From NCBI GenBank assembly GCA_001665255.1, contig LZSH01000437.1, forward strand, positions 1-38,532: DNA of 38,532 nt, given 5' to 3'. The stretch comes from Mycobacteriaceae bacterium 1482268.1. Its GTDB lineage: Bacteria; Actinomycetota; Actinomycetes; Mycobacteriales; Mycobacteriaceae. A program made the translations under genes and the position numbers. Of the stretch, positions 23,429 to 36,865 are shown piece by piece (the stretch's first letter is position 1; each line of letters begins with the position of its first letter). The notes under the pieces are model-generated. The model did no database searches. It saw nothing but the letters and a program-made list of their open reading frames with translations, and had not been told where the DNA came from.

Positions 23429-23436
<8 letters not shown>
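21970..23436 (-). CDS. gltD: Glutamate synthase small (beta) subunit
   Basis: GltD passes electrons from NADPH through FAD and 4Fe-4S clusters to GltB. The 488-residue product has N-terminal cluster cysteines ([14 protein letters not shown] near residue 42, C-P-A-P-C-E-G-S-C near 97), the FAD motif G-S-G-P-A-G-L-A near 151 and the NADPH motif G-G-G-D-T-G-A-D near 292. A typical late segment is [10 protein letters not shown]. The ATG at 23436 overlaps the gltB stop by 8 bp, so the subunits are co-translated. Confidence 0.97.
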
Positions 23437-28036
<4,600 letters not shown>

Positions 28037-28504
28037 TCGCACCTAGCCCTTCAACACCTGCGGAAAATCTGTGGTGGCCGTCGACGACGGCGTCAGCCGG
28101 TCATGTGTGGGCGGTGCCTCCGTGCAGCACTGAACGACGACCCCTACCCCACTCGGCACAAGTGGGGAAAACGATATGACAAACCCTGGCTGACATGCCA
28201 ACTTAGTCGTACCTAACTAGAGCGCCCGGTGCCGCGACATTACGGCCGCGTGCGCTGCCCATGATACGGGCGAAGGCGTTGCGCGCCTTAATGTTTGGGC
28301 AGTCCGCTAAGGGCCCCCTCGCTCCCTGCAGTGAGCGCGAGTGCGACGAACATCACTGGCGTTGATTGCTGGAGCTATTTCTCGATAGCCGCAACATGGG
28401 CGAATACGACGCAGTTTGTTTGCTAGAAAGCCTATTCAAGTTCTTAGAGTCGGGGGCACGCGGCCCGCCCGCTCCCCCTCGCGAGCGGGCAGGCAGCGGG
28501 CTGA
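28037..28504. other. Gap between gltB and whiB6
   Basis: This 468-bp region holds no supported gene; in M. tuberculosis Rv3860 and Rv3861 lie here, and I see neither. Features are a hairpin CCCCACT/AGTGGGG (28147-28153, 28161-28167), a weak minus-strand promoter candidate for gltB (TTGGCA, 17 bp, CATATC, at 28173-28201), and a GC hairpin GCCCGCTC/GAGCGGGC (28467-28474, 28483-28490) just past the whiB6 stop. The last could end the whiB6 transcript but lacks a T tract. Confidence 0.5.
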
Positions 28505-28783
28505 TCAGCGGCGGACCGGGTAACCGCCGCACTCGGCCAGCGAGCGCAATTGCTTGAGCGCGAACGTGCGACCACGTCCGCCTTCGGGGATGTGAATGCC
28601 GGCCCACATCCCCTGGGCCCCGGGCATCTCGCAAGCCTCCTTCGCGCACAACCAGCGACGCGGGCAGGACCGGCATACCGCCTTGGTCTGGTCGTCGGTC
28701 GCGGTCATCCACCGTTCCGGGTCTTGCGTGCACGCGCCCATCTGGCCGTCGGTGAGGGCAGGTAGGTCGATCATGACGGTCAT
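28505..28783 (-). CDS. whiB6: WhiB-family iron-sulfur regulator WhiB6
   Basis: WhiB6 binds a 4Fe-4S cluster and controls ESX-1 and stress genes in mycobacteria. The 92-residue product has the four cluster cysteines (M-G-A-C-T-Q-D-P-E-R-W, then V-C-R-S-C-P-R-R-W-L-C) and the G-M-W-A-G turn, then the basic R-G-R-T-F-A tail. It is shorter at the N-terminus than the 116-residue M. tuberculosis protein. The ATG at 28783 has GAGAGGAA upstream. Divergent from the EspM-like regulator with a 133-bp gap holding a good promoter. Confidence 0.93.
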   Translation of the reverse strand: MTVMIDLPALTDGQMGACTQDPERWMTATDDQTKAVCRSCPRRWLCAKEACEMPGAQGMWAGIHIPEGGRGRTFALKQLRSLAECGGYPVRR

Positions 28784-28816
28784 GGCGCGTTCCTCTCGCT
28801 CGGTGGCGTTGCTAGA

Positions 28817-28845
28817 ACCGTAGCGCTGTTTCCGTAGCAGTGCAA
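28817..28845 (-). promoter_or_regulatory. Probable whiB6 promoter
   Basis: On the minus strand TTGCAC (28840-28845), a 17-bp spacer and TACGGT (28817-28822) form a sigma-A-type promoter. The heptamer GCTACGG occurs twice across spacer and -10 element, a direct repeat that could be a regulator site; whether the adjacent EspM-like protein binds it is unknown. Confidence 0.5.
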
Positions 28846-28916
28846 CAGTTGCCGCGGTTTGACTGATTCGGCGAGGTTGGCCGTTTCAGGTCGGTTCGGC
28901 TGGCTACACTGGGCGG

Positions 28917-29624
28917 GTGGACGAGGACGCCGGCGATCCGGGCATTGCCCGCGCTGGCGCAGCGGTTGCCGCCCGACGCCGCGAATTGGACATCAAGCAG
29001 CGGAATCTCGCGAAGTACAAGATCATCAACGCCGGCGCGCTGATCGCGTTCGAGAAGGGCAGAAGCTGGCCGAGGGAGCGCACGAGGGCCAAGCTGGAGG
29101 AGATCCTGCAGTGGCCCGCCGGAACCATAGCGACGATACGGTATGGCGGTGCGGTTCCCGGCGCCGCGCCGGAGCCGTCCACCGACGACGGGGCCGCGTC
29201 GCTCATCGTCGGCGCGGTCGAGGTGGCCATGAAAACGTTCGCCGCCGCCATCGAATCGCTGCCGCCCGAAACCGACGCTGAGTTCTCCTCTCGCGTCACG
29301 GTCATCCTGGCCGATCTGCGTAAGCTCGAAGCGGTGGTGGCCCGCGCTGCGCAGCGCAGCCGCGGTACGCCTGACGTGGTGCTGGCGCTGCGGACGGTTC
29401 GTGGGTGCTACGACGACCTGATGTTCCGTGCGGCCGCCGCTCCCGGTGCCACGCTCGGCCAGCGGCTCTACGCTGCGCGTCGGCGGGCCAACCTGTCCGC
29501 GACGGAGACCGCCAATGCAGCGGGTCTTCCGGCGGAGCTGGTCGACGCGGTCGAAGCGGGTGAGCCGGCCACCGACACCGACGCCGCCGCCCTGAACGCC
29601 CTCATCTCCTCCCTCGATAGCTGA
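28917..29624 (+). CDS. EspM-like regulator with two XRE-type helix-turn-helix segments
   Basis: The 235-residue protein is divergent from whiB6, the position of espM (Rv3863/MMAR_5438), which represses whiB6 in M. marinum. An N-terminal XRE-like motif spans about residues 14-55 (R-R-R-E-L-D-I-K-Q-R-N-L-A...A-F-E-K-G). A second lies near the C-terminus (about 180-220: L-G-Q-R-L-Y-A-A-R-R-R-A-N-L-S then A-V-E-A-G). A helical middle links them. TACACT sits 6 bp before the GTG, so it is probably leaderless. Orthology to EspM rests on position and fold, not on alignment. The ESX-1 genes that follow this pair in ESX-1 mycobacteria are absent here. Confidence 0.7.
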   Translation: MDEDAGDPGIARAGAAVAARRRELDIKQRNLAKYKIINAGALIAFEKGRSWPRERTRAKLEEILQWPAGTIATIRYGGAVPGAAPEPSTDDGAASLIVGAVEVAMKTFAAAIESLPPETDAEFSSRVTVILADLRKLEAVVARAAQRSRGTPDVVLALRTVRGCYDDLMFRAAAAPGATLGQRLYAARRRANLSATETANAAGLPAELVDAVEAGEPATDTDAAALNALISSLDS

Positions 29625-29634
29625 TACTGGGTCC

Positions 29635-30120
29635 GTGCCGCTGCCCGATCTGGTCCGCAACGTCGGCGACGTGTTGTCGCGGGCGGACACACTGTTCGGG
29701 GCCGCCGACCCCCATGCCGCTGCCGCCTCGGCCGACCGGTTGACCGACGTCACCGACGCCATCCGGTCCGGACAGGAGCAGGCGGCGTCGATGACCGGCA
29801 ATGCGATCACCGGCTACGCCGACTTCGCGCAGGGCTCCCGCGAGGCGCTCGATCATCTGTCCGGCGTCGAGTCCGATCTGGGTCGGCGGCTGCAGGACGC
29901 GGCCGAGTCGCTGAGTGCAGCCTCGGCGGCATCCCACTCGGCGCTCGACGTGGTGTCGTCGGCGTCCGATGCTCTCGAGCAGCTGACCGACACACCCGCG
30001 ACCGAGATGGCCGTAATTCGCGCGCTGCGCGCTCAGGTCGGACACGAGCTCGAGCTGATCCGTACCCAGCAGGCCCTCGCCGAGCAGCTGGGCGCGCAGT
30101 TGCGCGGCCTGGGCTACTGA
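29635..30120 (+). CDS. Small helical protein of unknown function
   Basis: GTG at 29635, 10 bp after the preceding stop and 6 bp after a GATACT -10-like element, opens a 161-residue frame. The product is almost wholly helical and rich in Ala, Ser, Asp, Glu and Leu, with heptad-like spacing over residues 60-130; no membrane span, signal peptide, WxG or YxxxD/E secretion motif was found. It may be read both from its own promoter and from that of the regulator upstream. No family recognised. Confidence 0.7.
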   Translation: MPLPDLVRNVGDVLSRADTLFGAADPHAAAASADRLTDVTDAIRSGQEQAASMTGNAITGYADFAQGSREALDHLSGVESDLGRRLQDAAESLSAASAASHSALDVVSSASDALEQLTDTPATEMAVIRALRAQVGHELELIRTQQALAEQLGAQLRGLGY

Positions 30121-30140
30121 TCGGCGCAACACGGTTCCCA

Positions 30141-31472
30141 GTGGCAGATCCCGATCAGCCCGACGATTCCACGCGAGGGTCTGTCCACATCTGCCTGACC
30201 GCGCTCGTTGCCGGTGTCGTCATCGGGTTCGTCGGAGCAGCGTTCCGCTGGTGTCTGCAGACCGCCGACGACCTGCGCATCGACTTGGTCGACTGGGCGC
30301 ACCGGCTGCCGGGACCGGGCTGGCTGGTGCCGATCGCCGCGGCCGCAGCAGGCGCGACGCTGGCCGCCCTGATCGTGCGGTGGGAGCCGCTGGCCGCCGG
30401 CAGCGGCATTCAACACGTCGAGGCCGCCTTCCGCGGTGAAGCCCGGCCACCGCTCATCCGGGTGCTTCCGGCGAAGTTCGTCGGCGGCGTGCTGAGCATC
30501 GGCTCCGGTTTGGTGCTGGGCCGCGAAGGGCCCACGGTGCACATGGGCGCGGCGATCGGAGCCGAAGCGGCGCGGCGCGCCGCGCTGCCCGACTCCGAGG
30601 TCAGGATGATGCAGACCGCGCTGGGCGGCGCCGGCCTGGCGGTCGCATTCAATGCGCCGATCGGGGGAGCACTCTTCACCCTCGAAGAGGTCACCAAGTC
30701 TTTTCGGGTAAAGACGGTTCTTGCAACGCTTTTCGCGGCGGCCGCGGCGGTGAGCTGCTCGCGATGGGTGCTGGGAAACCACGCCGACTTCGACGTCGAG
30801 CTCCCCGACGGTCCACCGGCTCTGGCCTGGTTGCCGTTATTCGTCGTGTTCGGTCTTCTCACCGGATGTGTCGGCGCCGTCTACAACAGGCTGATCCTGT
30901 GGTTCCTCGACCATGTCTCGGCGGTCCGGCGGATACCGACGCTCGTGAAAGCCGCGGTGATCGGCGCGATCATCGGGCTCGCGATGTTCGCGTATCCGCT
31001 CGCGGTCGGCGGCGGCGACGATCTGACGCAGCGGATCCTCAGCGGAGGTCACTTCGCTGTCACTACCGTCATCGGAATCCTTCTGGTGCGGTTCATCGCC
31101 GGTCCCCTGTCGTATTCGGCCGCGGTTCCCGGCGGGATCTTCGCCCCGTTGTTGGCGGTCGGCGCGCTGTGGGGACTTGTATTTGTCGCGGGCTTCGGCG
31201 CGGTATGGCCTGGAAACGCAACGCAGTTGGCGGTGCCCATGGCGCTCGTCGGGATGGCGGCCTTCTTCGGGGCGACCGTGCGCGCGCCGTTGACCGGGAT
31301 GGTTCTGGTCACCGAGATGACCGCCACCACCGAGACATTGGTGCCAATGATGGCCGCTACCGCTGCTGCGGTGCTTGCCGCGTGGATGGTCAATTCGCCA
31401 CCGATCTACGACAGCCTGCGCGAGCGAATGCCCGACGAGGCGTCCATCGAGGGACGCGGCGACACGAAGTAA
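30141..31472 (+). CDS. ClC-family chloride transporter
   Basis: The 443-residue protein has the ClC fold with about ten or more membrane helices. Selectivity motifs are G-S-G-I-Q near residue 92 (usual GSGIP, here Gln), G-R-E-G-P-T-V near 130 with the gating glutamate, and P-G-G-I-F-A-P near 330. The gating Glu points to proton-coupled Cl- exchange rather than a channel. No C-terminal CBS domains. Start GTG 30141, 20 bp after the preceding stop. Confidence 0.9.
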   Translation: MADPDQPDDSTRGSVHICLTALVAGVVIGFVGAAFRWCLQTADDLRIDLVDWAHRLPGPGWLVPIAAAAAGATLAALIVRWEPLAAGSGIQHVEAAFRGEARPPLIRVLPAKFVGGVLSIGSGLVLGREGPTVHMGAAIGAEAARRAALPDSEVRMMQTALGGAGLAVAFNAPIGGALFTLEEVTKSFRVKTVLATLFAAAAAVSCSRWVLGNHADFDVELPDGPPALAWLPLFVVFGLLTGCVGAVYNRLILWFLDHVSAVRRIPTLVKAAVIGAIIGLAMFAYPLAVGGGDDLTQRILSGGHFAVTTVIGILLVRFIAGPLSYSAAVPGGIFAPLLAVGALWGLVFVAGFGAVWPGNATQLAVPMALVGMAAFFGATVRAPLTGMVLVTEMTATTETLVPMMAATAAAVLAAWMVNSPPIYDSLRERMPDEASIEGRGDTK

Positions 31473-31560
31473 ACAACGCACGATCACGACAATTGCGGTC
31501 CCGAAACGATTCGGCAACAACACCTTCGCCGGATCCCCTGCGGGGCGCACCCTCACCAAT

Positions 31561-32352
31561 ATGACACCACCGAACATGCTGCGTCGTTTGACCGCAGAAT
31601 TCATCGGCACCTTCTGGCTAGTCCTCGGCGGCTGCGGCAGCGCGGTGTTCGCGGCCAAGTTCGCCAGCTCCGATGGCACCTCGCTCGGCATCGGATTCCT
31701 CGGCGTGGCACTGGCATTCGGGCTCACCGTCCTCACCGGTGTGTACGCCTTCGGCACCGTATCCGGTGGCCATTTCAATCCGGCGGTCACGCTCGGTGCC
31801 GCACTCGCGCGCCGCGTCGAATGGAAGGCGTTGCCCGGGTACTGGGTCGTGCAGGTGCTGGGCGGGTTGGTGGCAGGCCTGGTGATTCTCGTTGTGGCCA
31901 AAGGCAAGGACGGCTTCGAGGCCACCGGCAACATGGCCGCCAACGGTTTCGGCGACCACTCTCCCGGCGGCTACTCGTTGTTGGCCGTCGTCATCACCGA
32001 GGTCATCCTCACCGCCGTTTTCCTACTCGTCATCCTCGGCTCGACCGATGACCGCTGGATCGCCTCGAAAGGTTTCGCCGGCCTGTCGATCGGCTTGACC
32101 CTGACCCTGATTCATCTGATCTCGATCCCGATCTCGAACACGTCGGTCAACCCGGCGCGGTCGACGGGCGTCGCGTTCTTCAACGGCGACGGAGCACCTG
32201 CGCAGCTGTGGGTGTTCTGGCTCGCACCGTTGGTCGGTGCGGCGATCGCCGGTCTGGCGTATCCCTACCTGTTCGGCAGGGCCGGCGAACTCGCCGCCGA
32301 GCCGGTGCGCGACGACGCGCTGGACGCGCTGGACGAAACCCGTCCTATTTGA
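31561..32352 (+). CDS. aqpZ: Aquaporin Z-like water channel
   Basis: The 263-residue protein has six helices and two NPA boxes (H-F-N-P-A-V near residue 73 and S-V-N-P-A-R near 199). The constriction residues fit AqpZ: Phe in the first half and His plus Thr-Arg around the second box (L-I-H-L-I-S-I, then N-T-S-V-N-P-A-R). This predicts water rather than glycerol selectivity. ATG 31561 is used; ATG 31576 is also possible. Its stop overlaps the 3' end of dps by 8 bp on the opposite strand. Confidence 0.9.
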   Translation: MTPPNMLRRLTAEFIGTFWLVLGGCGSAVFAAKFASSDGTSLGIGFLGVALAFGLTVLTGVYAFGTVSGGHFNPAVTLGAALARRVEWKALPGYWVVQVLGGLVAGLVILVVAKGKDGFEATGNMAANGFGDHSPGGYSLLAVVITEVILTAVFLLVILGSTDDRWIASKGFAGLSIGLTLTLIHLISIPISNTSVNPARSTGVAFFNGDGAPAQLWVFWLAPLVGAAIAGLAYPYLFGRAGELAAEPVRDDALDALDETRPI

Positions 32353-32902
32353 CCGGCGCCTTCTTCTTGGCCCGGCTCGCGGCGGCTTTCTCGGTCTTGG
32401 CACCCTGGTTGGCCAACTGGCCGCCCGCGTTCTCGAGGTGTGCGCGCACGAACCACTGGAACTTCTCCAGCTCGGCTGAATGCTCGATCAGGATGTCCTC
32501 GGTGACCGGGTCAAGCTCCCCGATCCGCTCGATGGCCTTGCGGGTGTCCTCGATGACGCCGGTGTAGACCAGATCGAGCGCGGCCAGGTGAGCCTGGACG
32601 GTGTCGCGCTCCACCGAGTAGTCGTCCCACGTCCGGTCGTTGATGATCGCCCCTGGCGTGCCCAACGGCGAGTTACCCAGCGTCGCAATGCGCTCGGCGA
32701 CCTCGTCGGCGTAGCCACGGACCAGCTCGACCTGCGGGTCGATCATTTCGTGCACGCCAATGAAGTTGGGTCCGACCACGTTCCAGTGGACGTGCTTGAG
32801 CGTGAGGTGCAGATCGTTGTACCGGCTCAGCGCCTTCTGCAACAGCTCGGCCACCTCACCGCTCTGCTTCTCCGACAAACCGGGGACTGTGAACTGAGTC
32901 AT
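32345..32902 (-). CDS. dps: DNA-binding ferritin-like protein Dps
   Basis: Dps stores iron as ferric oxide in a dodecamer and protects DNA. The 185-residue product closely follows M. smegmatis Dps1 as I recall it: [19 protein letters not shown], then H-E-M-I-D-P-Q-V-E and D-E-V-A-E-R-I, the intersubunit ferroxidase residues. The C-terminal tail is Lys/Ala-rich (R-A-K-K-K-A-P-V-K), as needed for DNA binding. AAGGAG lies about 6 bp before the ATG at 32902, which excludes the longer in-frame start. Confidence 0.95.
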   Translation of the reverse strand: MTQFTVPGLSEKQSGEVAELLQKALSRYNDLHLTLKHVHWNVVGPNFIGVHEMIDPQVELVRGYADEVAERIATLGNSPLGTPGAIINDRTWDDYSVERDTVQAHLAALDLVYTGVIEDTRKAIERIGELDPVTEDILIEHSAELEKFQWFVRAHLENAGGQLANQGAKTEKAAASRAKKKAPVK

Positions 32903-32992
32903 CGAAAGCTCCTTCGCACATGATGAATCGTCGTGCTGGTCTCTCCGGGGTCTACCCGGGGCCACCACGCGGTAATCACGCCGCGGGCTACG

Positions 32993-33913
32993 TCACAAAT
33001 CGGCCAGCTTCGGGATGGCCTGGCGGGCGCCGTACCGCGGGTTGCGGGCCAGCCCACTGACTTCGAGTAGGCGCACCGCGCGGTGCCGGTGCGGACGGAT
33101 CGGCGCGAGCAGATCGATCATCGCGGCGTCGTCGATCGGATGGCCGAGCAGACTCCAGCCGACCACCTTCGCCAGGTGGTAGTCGCCGATCGACAACGCG
33201 TCGGCGTCGCCGAACGCGCGCTGTACCGTCTCGGCAGCCGTCCATGTCCCGACGCCGGGCAGTGACGTCAGCGCCTCGCGCGCCTGCTCGACGGGCCGCG
33301 TGGCGAGCCGTTCCAGCGAATCGGCCCGCTGCGCGCAGCCGACCACCGTGCGCGCCCTGCCCGGGTCGACGTTGGCGAGGTGGAACTCCCACGACGGTAT
33401 GCGGCGCCACACGTCGGCGGGCGGAGGCACACGCATACGGGCCGGCGCCGGGCCGGGCGCCGGTGAGCCGAACTTGGTGACCAGCACGCGCCATGCCCGA
33501 AACGCGTCCTTGCCCGCCACCCGCTGCTCGATGACCGCCGGGATCAGCGCCTCCAGCACCCTGCCGGTGCGGCCCAGTCGCAGATGCGGCACCCGCCGGA
33601 GCGCCTCGGCCAGCGTCGGGTCGGCCGGGGCGAATCCGCTGGCATCGTCGTGCACACCGAGCAGCGCACCGAACCCGTCGGCGAATTCCGCCGCGCCGCC
33701 TCCCCACGCCTCGCAGGCGATGGTGCGGGGGCCCGACCGGCTGATCCGCGCGGTCACCGGCCCCGTGCGCATCAGGCTGGTACGCCAGATGACGCCGTCA
33801 GCGGTGCTCAGGTAGCACGGGTCGCCGCCGCCCCGCCGCAAAGGCGACAGCGTGTACCCGGGACTGGCCGGTCCCGGGAACTCCACGCTGCACTCGACGA
33901 CTGTCTCAGACAT
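32993..33913 (-). CDS. AlkA-like DNA glycosylase (HhH-GPD)
   Basis: The 306-residue protein belongs to the helix-hairpin-helix base-excision glycosylases. The hairpin L-P-G-V-G-T-W-T-A-A-E near residue 220 and the catalytic-Asp block A-L-S-I-G-D-Y-H-L near 241 are clear; an N-terminal AlkA-type domain of about 110 residues precedes. The likely substrates are alkylated purines. It is divergent from the carotenoid operon with an 87-bp gap to the small upstream ORF. Confidence 0.88.
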   Translation of the reverse strand: MSETVVECSVEFPGPASPGYTLSPLRRGGGDPCYLSTADGVIWRTSLMRTGPVTARISRSGPRTIACEAWGGGAAEFADGFGALLGVHDDASGFAPADPTLAEALRRVPHLRLGRTGRVLEALIPAVIEQRVAGKDAFRAWRVLVTKFGSPAPGPAPARMRVPPPADVWRRIPSWEFHLANVDPGRARTVVGCAQRADSLERLATRPVEQAREALTSLPGVGTWTAAETVQRAFGDADALSIGDYHLAKVVGWSLLGHPIDDAAMIDLLAPIRPHRHRAVRLLEVSGLARNPRYGARQAIPKLADL

Positions 33914-34000
33914 TGCTTTCGTAATAGTGACACCGATTCCAGTCGGCTGTTCGCGCCCAACTTCCTGAATGATGTCGGCGCGCTGTTTAGGCTGGATCAG

Positions 34001-34054
34001 GTGCCGGGGGATTTACATCACGCAGCGTCGGTCTGCACGCGGCTGGCGGCGTGA
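34001..34054 (+). CDS. 17-codon upstream ORF of the carotenoid operon
   Basis: TAGGCT (33988-33993) is followed after 7 bp by GTG at 34001, which opens a 17-codon frame whose TGA (34052-34054) overlaps the crtI ATG (34054) by one base. Translation of this leader would deliver ribosomes to the crtI start, which lacks an obvious Shine-Dalgarno sequence. It may be a leaderless coupling ORF or, if the peptide sequence matters, an attenuator. Frame differs from crtI. Confidence 0.45.
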   Translation: MPGDLHHAASVCTRLAA

Positions 34055-35568
34055 TGCGCACCGTCGGCGGCAGGACCGACCACGTGGTGGTGGTCGGGGC
34101 GGGGCTGGCCGGCCTCGCGGCGGCACTGCACCTGGCAGGGCGCGGCCGCGCCGTCACCGTCGTCGAACGCGCAGACGTTCCCGGCGGCCGCGTCGGCAGG
34201 CTCGACATCGACGGCTACCGGCTCGACACCGGTCCGACGGTCCTCACGATGCCGGAACTCATCGACGACACCTTTGCAGCCGTCGGCGAATCGACGGCCG
34301 GCCGGCTGGAACTTCAGACCATTGACCCCGCCTACCGGGCCATGTTCGCCGACGGCAGCTCGCTCGATGTCCACAGCGACCGTGGTGCGATGGCGGCCGA
34401 GGTCGAGCGGCTCGCCGGGGCCCAGCAGGCGCAGGGTTATCTGCGGCTGCGCGACTGGCTCACCCGGCTCTACCAGGTGGAGTTCGACGGTTTCATTGCT
34501 TCGAACTTCGAGTCCCCATTGTCGCTGTTGACGCCACAGCTGGCCCGGCTCACCGCGCTCGGCGGCTTTCGCCGCTGGGACACGATGGTGAAGCGGTTCC
34601 TCACCGACCCGCGGTTACACCGCATCTTCACCTTCCAGGCGCTCTACGCGGGGGTCCCGCCGCAGCGGGCGCTCGCTGTCTACGCCGTCATCGCCTACAT
34701 GGACACCATCGCCGGCGTGTATTTCCCCCGCGGCGGCATGCGCGCGCTGGCCGACGCGCTCGCCGCCGCCGCGGAGGCTGCGGGTGTCGAATTCCGTTAC
34801 GGCGCAACGGTGACCGGCCTTGACCGGCACGGCGACCGCATCCGTGCCGTCGACACCGACACCGGTGAGCGCATCCACGCCGACGCCATCGTCCTGACCA
34901 CAGAACTGCCCGACACCTATCGGCTGCTCGGCCGCACTCCACGCCGGCTGCTGGCGCTGCGGCCGTCGCCGTCGGCGGTCGTCGCGCACATCGGCTGCCG
35001 ATCCTCGGGCACCGAACTACCGCATCACCACATCCTTTTCGGCGACACCTGGGAGCAGACGTTCACCGAGATCATCGACGACGGCGTCGTGATGAGCGAT
35101 CCCTCGATGCTCGTGACGAGGCCCACGGCGGGCGACGCCGCGCTGGCGCCGGCCGGCCGCGACCTGCTGTACGTGTTGGCGCCCGCGCCGAACCTGGCGC
35201 GCGGCCGTGTCGACTGGGACACCATCGGCGGCTCCTACGCCGAGGGGATGATGGCCGCCGTGGCCGATCGGCTGCCCGAGCTCGGCGCCGACCTCGAACT
35301 TCTGCACGTCGTCACCCCTGCGGACTGGGCCCGCCAGGGCATGGCCGCGGGCACGCCGTTCGCTCTGGCGCACACGTTCGGTCAGACCGGGCCGTTCCGT
35401 CCGGCCAACACTGTGCGCGGCATCGACAACGTCGTGCTGGCGGGATCCTCGACGGTGCCTGGCGTCGGTGTGCCGACCGCCCTGCTGTCGGGACGGCTCG
35501 CGGCCGACCGGGTCACTGGGGCCGTCACGTGCCGGGCTGACGCCCAGATCGGGAGTGCCCCAGCATGA
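34054..35568 (+). CDS. crtI: Phytoene desaturase
   Basis: CrtI turns phytoene into lycopene by four desaturations. The 504-residue product has the FAD motif V-V-V-V-G-A-G-L-A-G-L near residue 11, the P-G-G-R-V-G block near 48, F-P-R-G-G-M-R near 227 and the C-terminal A-G-S-S-T-V-P-G-V-G-V-P motif typical of CrtI enzymes. ATG 34054 overlaps the upstream ORF stop; GTG 34051 is also in frame. The stop overlaps crtB (ATGA). Confidence 0.95.
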   Translation: MRTVGGRTDHVVVVGAGLAGLAAALHLAGRGRAVTVVERADVPGGRVGRLDIDGYRLDTGPTVLTMPELIDDTFAAVGESTAGRLELQTIDPAYRAMFADGSSLDVHSDRGAMAAEVERLAGAQQAQGYLRLRDWLTRLYQVEFDGFIASNFESPLSLLTPQLARLTALGGFRRWDTMVKRFLTDPRLHRIFTFQALYAGVPPQRALAVYAVIAYMDTIAGVYFPRGGMRALADALAAAAEAAGVEFRYGATVTGLDRHGDRIRAVDTDTGERIHADAIVLTTELPDTYRLLGRTPRRLLALRPSPSAVVAHIGCRSSGTELPHHHILFGDTWEQTFTEIIDDGVVMSDPSMLVTRPTAGDAALAPAGRDLLYVLAPAPNLARGRVDWDTIGGSYAEGMMAAVADRLPELGADLELLHVVTPADWARQGMAAGTPFALAHTFGQTGPFRPANTVRGIDNVVLAGSSTVPGVGVPTALLSGRLAADRVTGAVTCRADAQIGSAPA

Positions 35569-36515
35569 TTCGCTCGGAACTCGACGCCGCCGGTGTGTAC
35601 GACCCCGCCCTGCGAGACGCCTACCAACGGTGCCGGTTGCTCAATGCCGAACACGGTAGGACGTTCTTCCTCGCCACCCGGCTGCTGGCCCCCGAGCAGC
35701 GCCCCGCGGTTCACGCGCTGTACGGCTTCGCCCGCCGCGCCGACGACATCGTCGATACCTTCGACGACAGCGTGAGCACCGCAGAACGCGGCGAACGGCT
35801 TCAGGCGCTGTCCACCCGGCTGTTCAGTCAGCTTGTGCAGCAACAGGACTGCGACGACGATCCCGCCCTGCGGGCCGTGGTCCATACGGCGCGCAGGTAT
35901 GGCATCCCCTGGGAGATGTTCGACGACTTTCTCGAGTCGATGCGGATGGATCTGACGGTCACCGACTACCCGGACCGCACGGCGCTCGAGCGCTACATGC
36001 ACGGCTCGGCCGAGGTGATCGGGCTGCAGATGCTGCCCGTGCTCGGTACGGTCGGCCCGCGCGACGATGCGGCGCCGTACGCCGCGGCGCTGGGAAAGGC
36101 GTTTCAGCTCACCAACTTTCTGCGGGACGTCGACGAGGACCTGCAGCGCGGCCGGGTGTATCTGCCCGCCGACGAACTGGCCGCTCATCGCGTAGACCGC
36201 GACATGCTGGCGTGGTGTCACGTGAACAAGCGCACCGACGCCCGGGTGCGCAGAGCCCTCACCGATCAGCACGCCGCCACCCGGCGCGTATACGAATACG
36301 CCCGCAAGGGCATCGACATGCTCGACGCACGCTCGCGACCGTGTGTGGCGGCGGCGTACACGCTGTACTCGGAGATCCTCGACCGCATCGAGAACATCGA
36401 CTTCGCGATCTTCAACCAGCGGGCGTCTGTCGGCACCGGCAGGCGGCTGCAGGTCGCCGGCCGCGGACTGATCCAAGCCTGGCGCGTGCGGCGCGCGCGC
36501 GATACGAAGGGCTAG
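35565..36515 (+). CDS. crtB: Phytoene synthase
   Basis: CrtB joins two geranylgeranyl diphosphates to phytoene. The 316-residue product has both aspartate-rich motifs: R-R-A-D-D-I-V-D-T near residue 62 and N-F-L-R-D-V-D-E-D near 183, plus the segment M-L-P-V-L-G near 157. The ATG overlaps the crtI stop by 4 bp. No crtE (GGPP synthase) is present in the window, so the substrate must come from another locus. Confidence 0.96.
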   Translation: MIRSELDAAGVYDPALRDAYQRCRLLNAEHGRTFFLATRLLAPEQRPAVHALYGFARRADDIVDTFDDSVSTAERGERLQALSTRLFSQLVQQQDCDDDPALRAVVHTARRYGIPWEMFDDFLESMRMDLTVTDYPDRTALERYMHGSAEVIGLQMLPVLGTVGPRDDAAPYAAALGKAFQLTNFLRDVDEDLQRGRVYLPADELAAHRVDRDMLAWCHVNKRTDARVRRALTDQHAATRRVYEYARKGIDMLDARSRPCVAAAYTLYSEILDRIENIDFAIFNQRASVGTGRRLQVAGRGLIQAWRVRRARDTKG

Positions 36516-36517
36516 AC

Positions 36518-36865
36518 GTGGACCACTGGCAGTATCTGATCGTGCTGGGCGGCTGCCTGTTGATCACCGCCCCGCTGGAGTTGTTCGGTGGCGGCGTCTA
36601 CCGCAGGGCACGCCGCGCCGCGCTCGCCGTGCTGCCTGTCGCCGCGGTGTTCGTGGTGTGGGACGCGGTGGCGATAGCCGCGCACATCTGGACCTACAAC
36701 CCGAAGTACGTCACGGGTATCGAACTGCCGGCGCGCATCCCGCTCGAAGAGCTGTTGTTCTTCATCGTGATTCCGGTGTGCGGGTTGTTCACCTACAACG
36801 CCGTCGACACCATCCTGAGCTACCTCCGGCGGAGGAAGCGTGCGAATTCGGAGCAGTCGACGTGA
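36518..36865 (+). CDS. crtYc: Lycopene cyclase subunit CrtYc
   Basis: A 115-residue membrane protein with three hydrophobic helices and the cyclase motif P-L-E-E-L-L-F-F near residue 79. It is half of the heterodimeric actinobacterial lycopene beta-cyclase. Start GTG 36518, 2 bp after the crtB stop. Its stop overlaps the GTG of crtYd. Confidence 0.92.
   Translation: MDHWQYLIVLGGCLLITAPLELFGGGVYRRARRAALAVLPVAAVFVVWDAVAIAAHIWTYNPKYVTGIELPARIPLEELLFFIVIPVCGLFTYNAVDTILSYLRRRKRANSEQST

Noticed and set aside
28467..28490. GC hairpin after whiB6 as a classical terminator
   Set aside because: The 8-bp stem is good but no T tract follows on either strand, so it is only noted in the gap entry.
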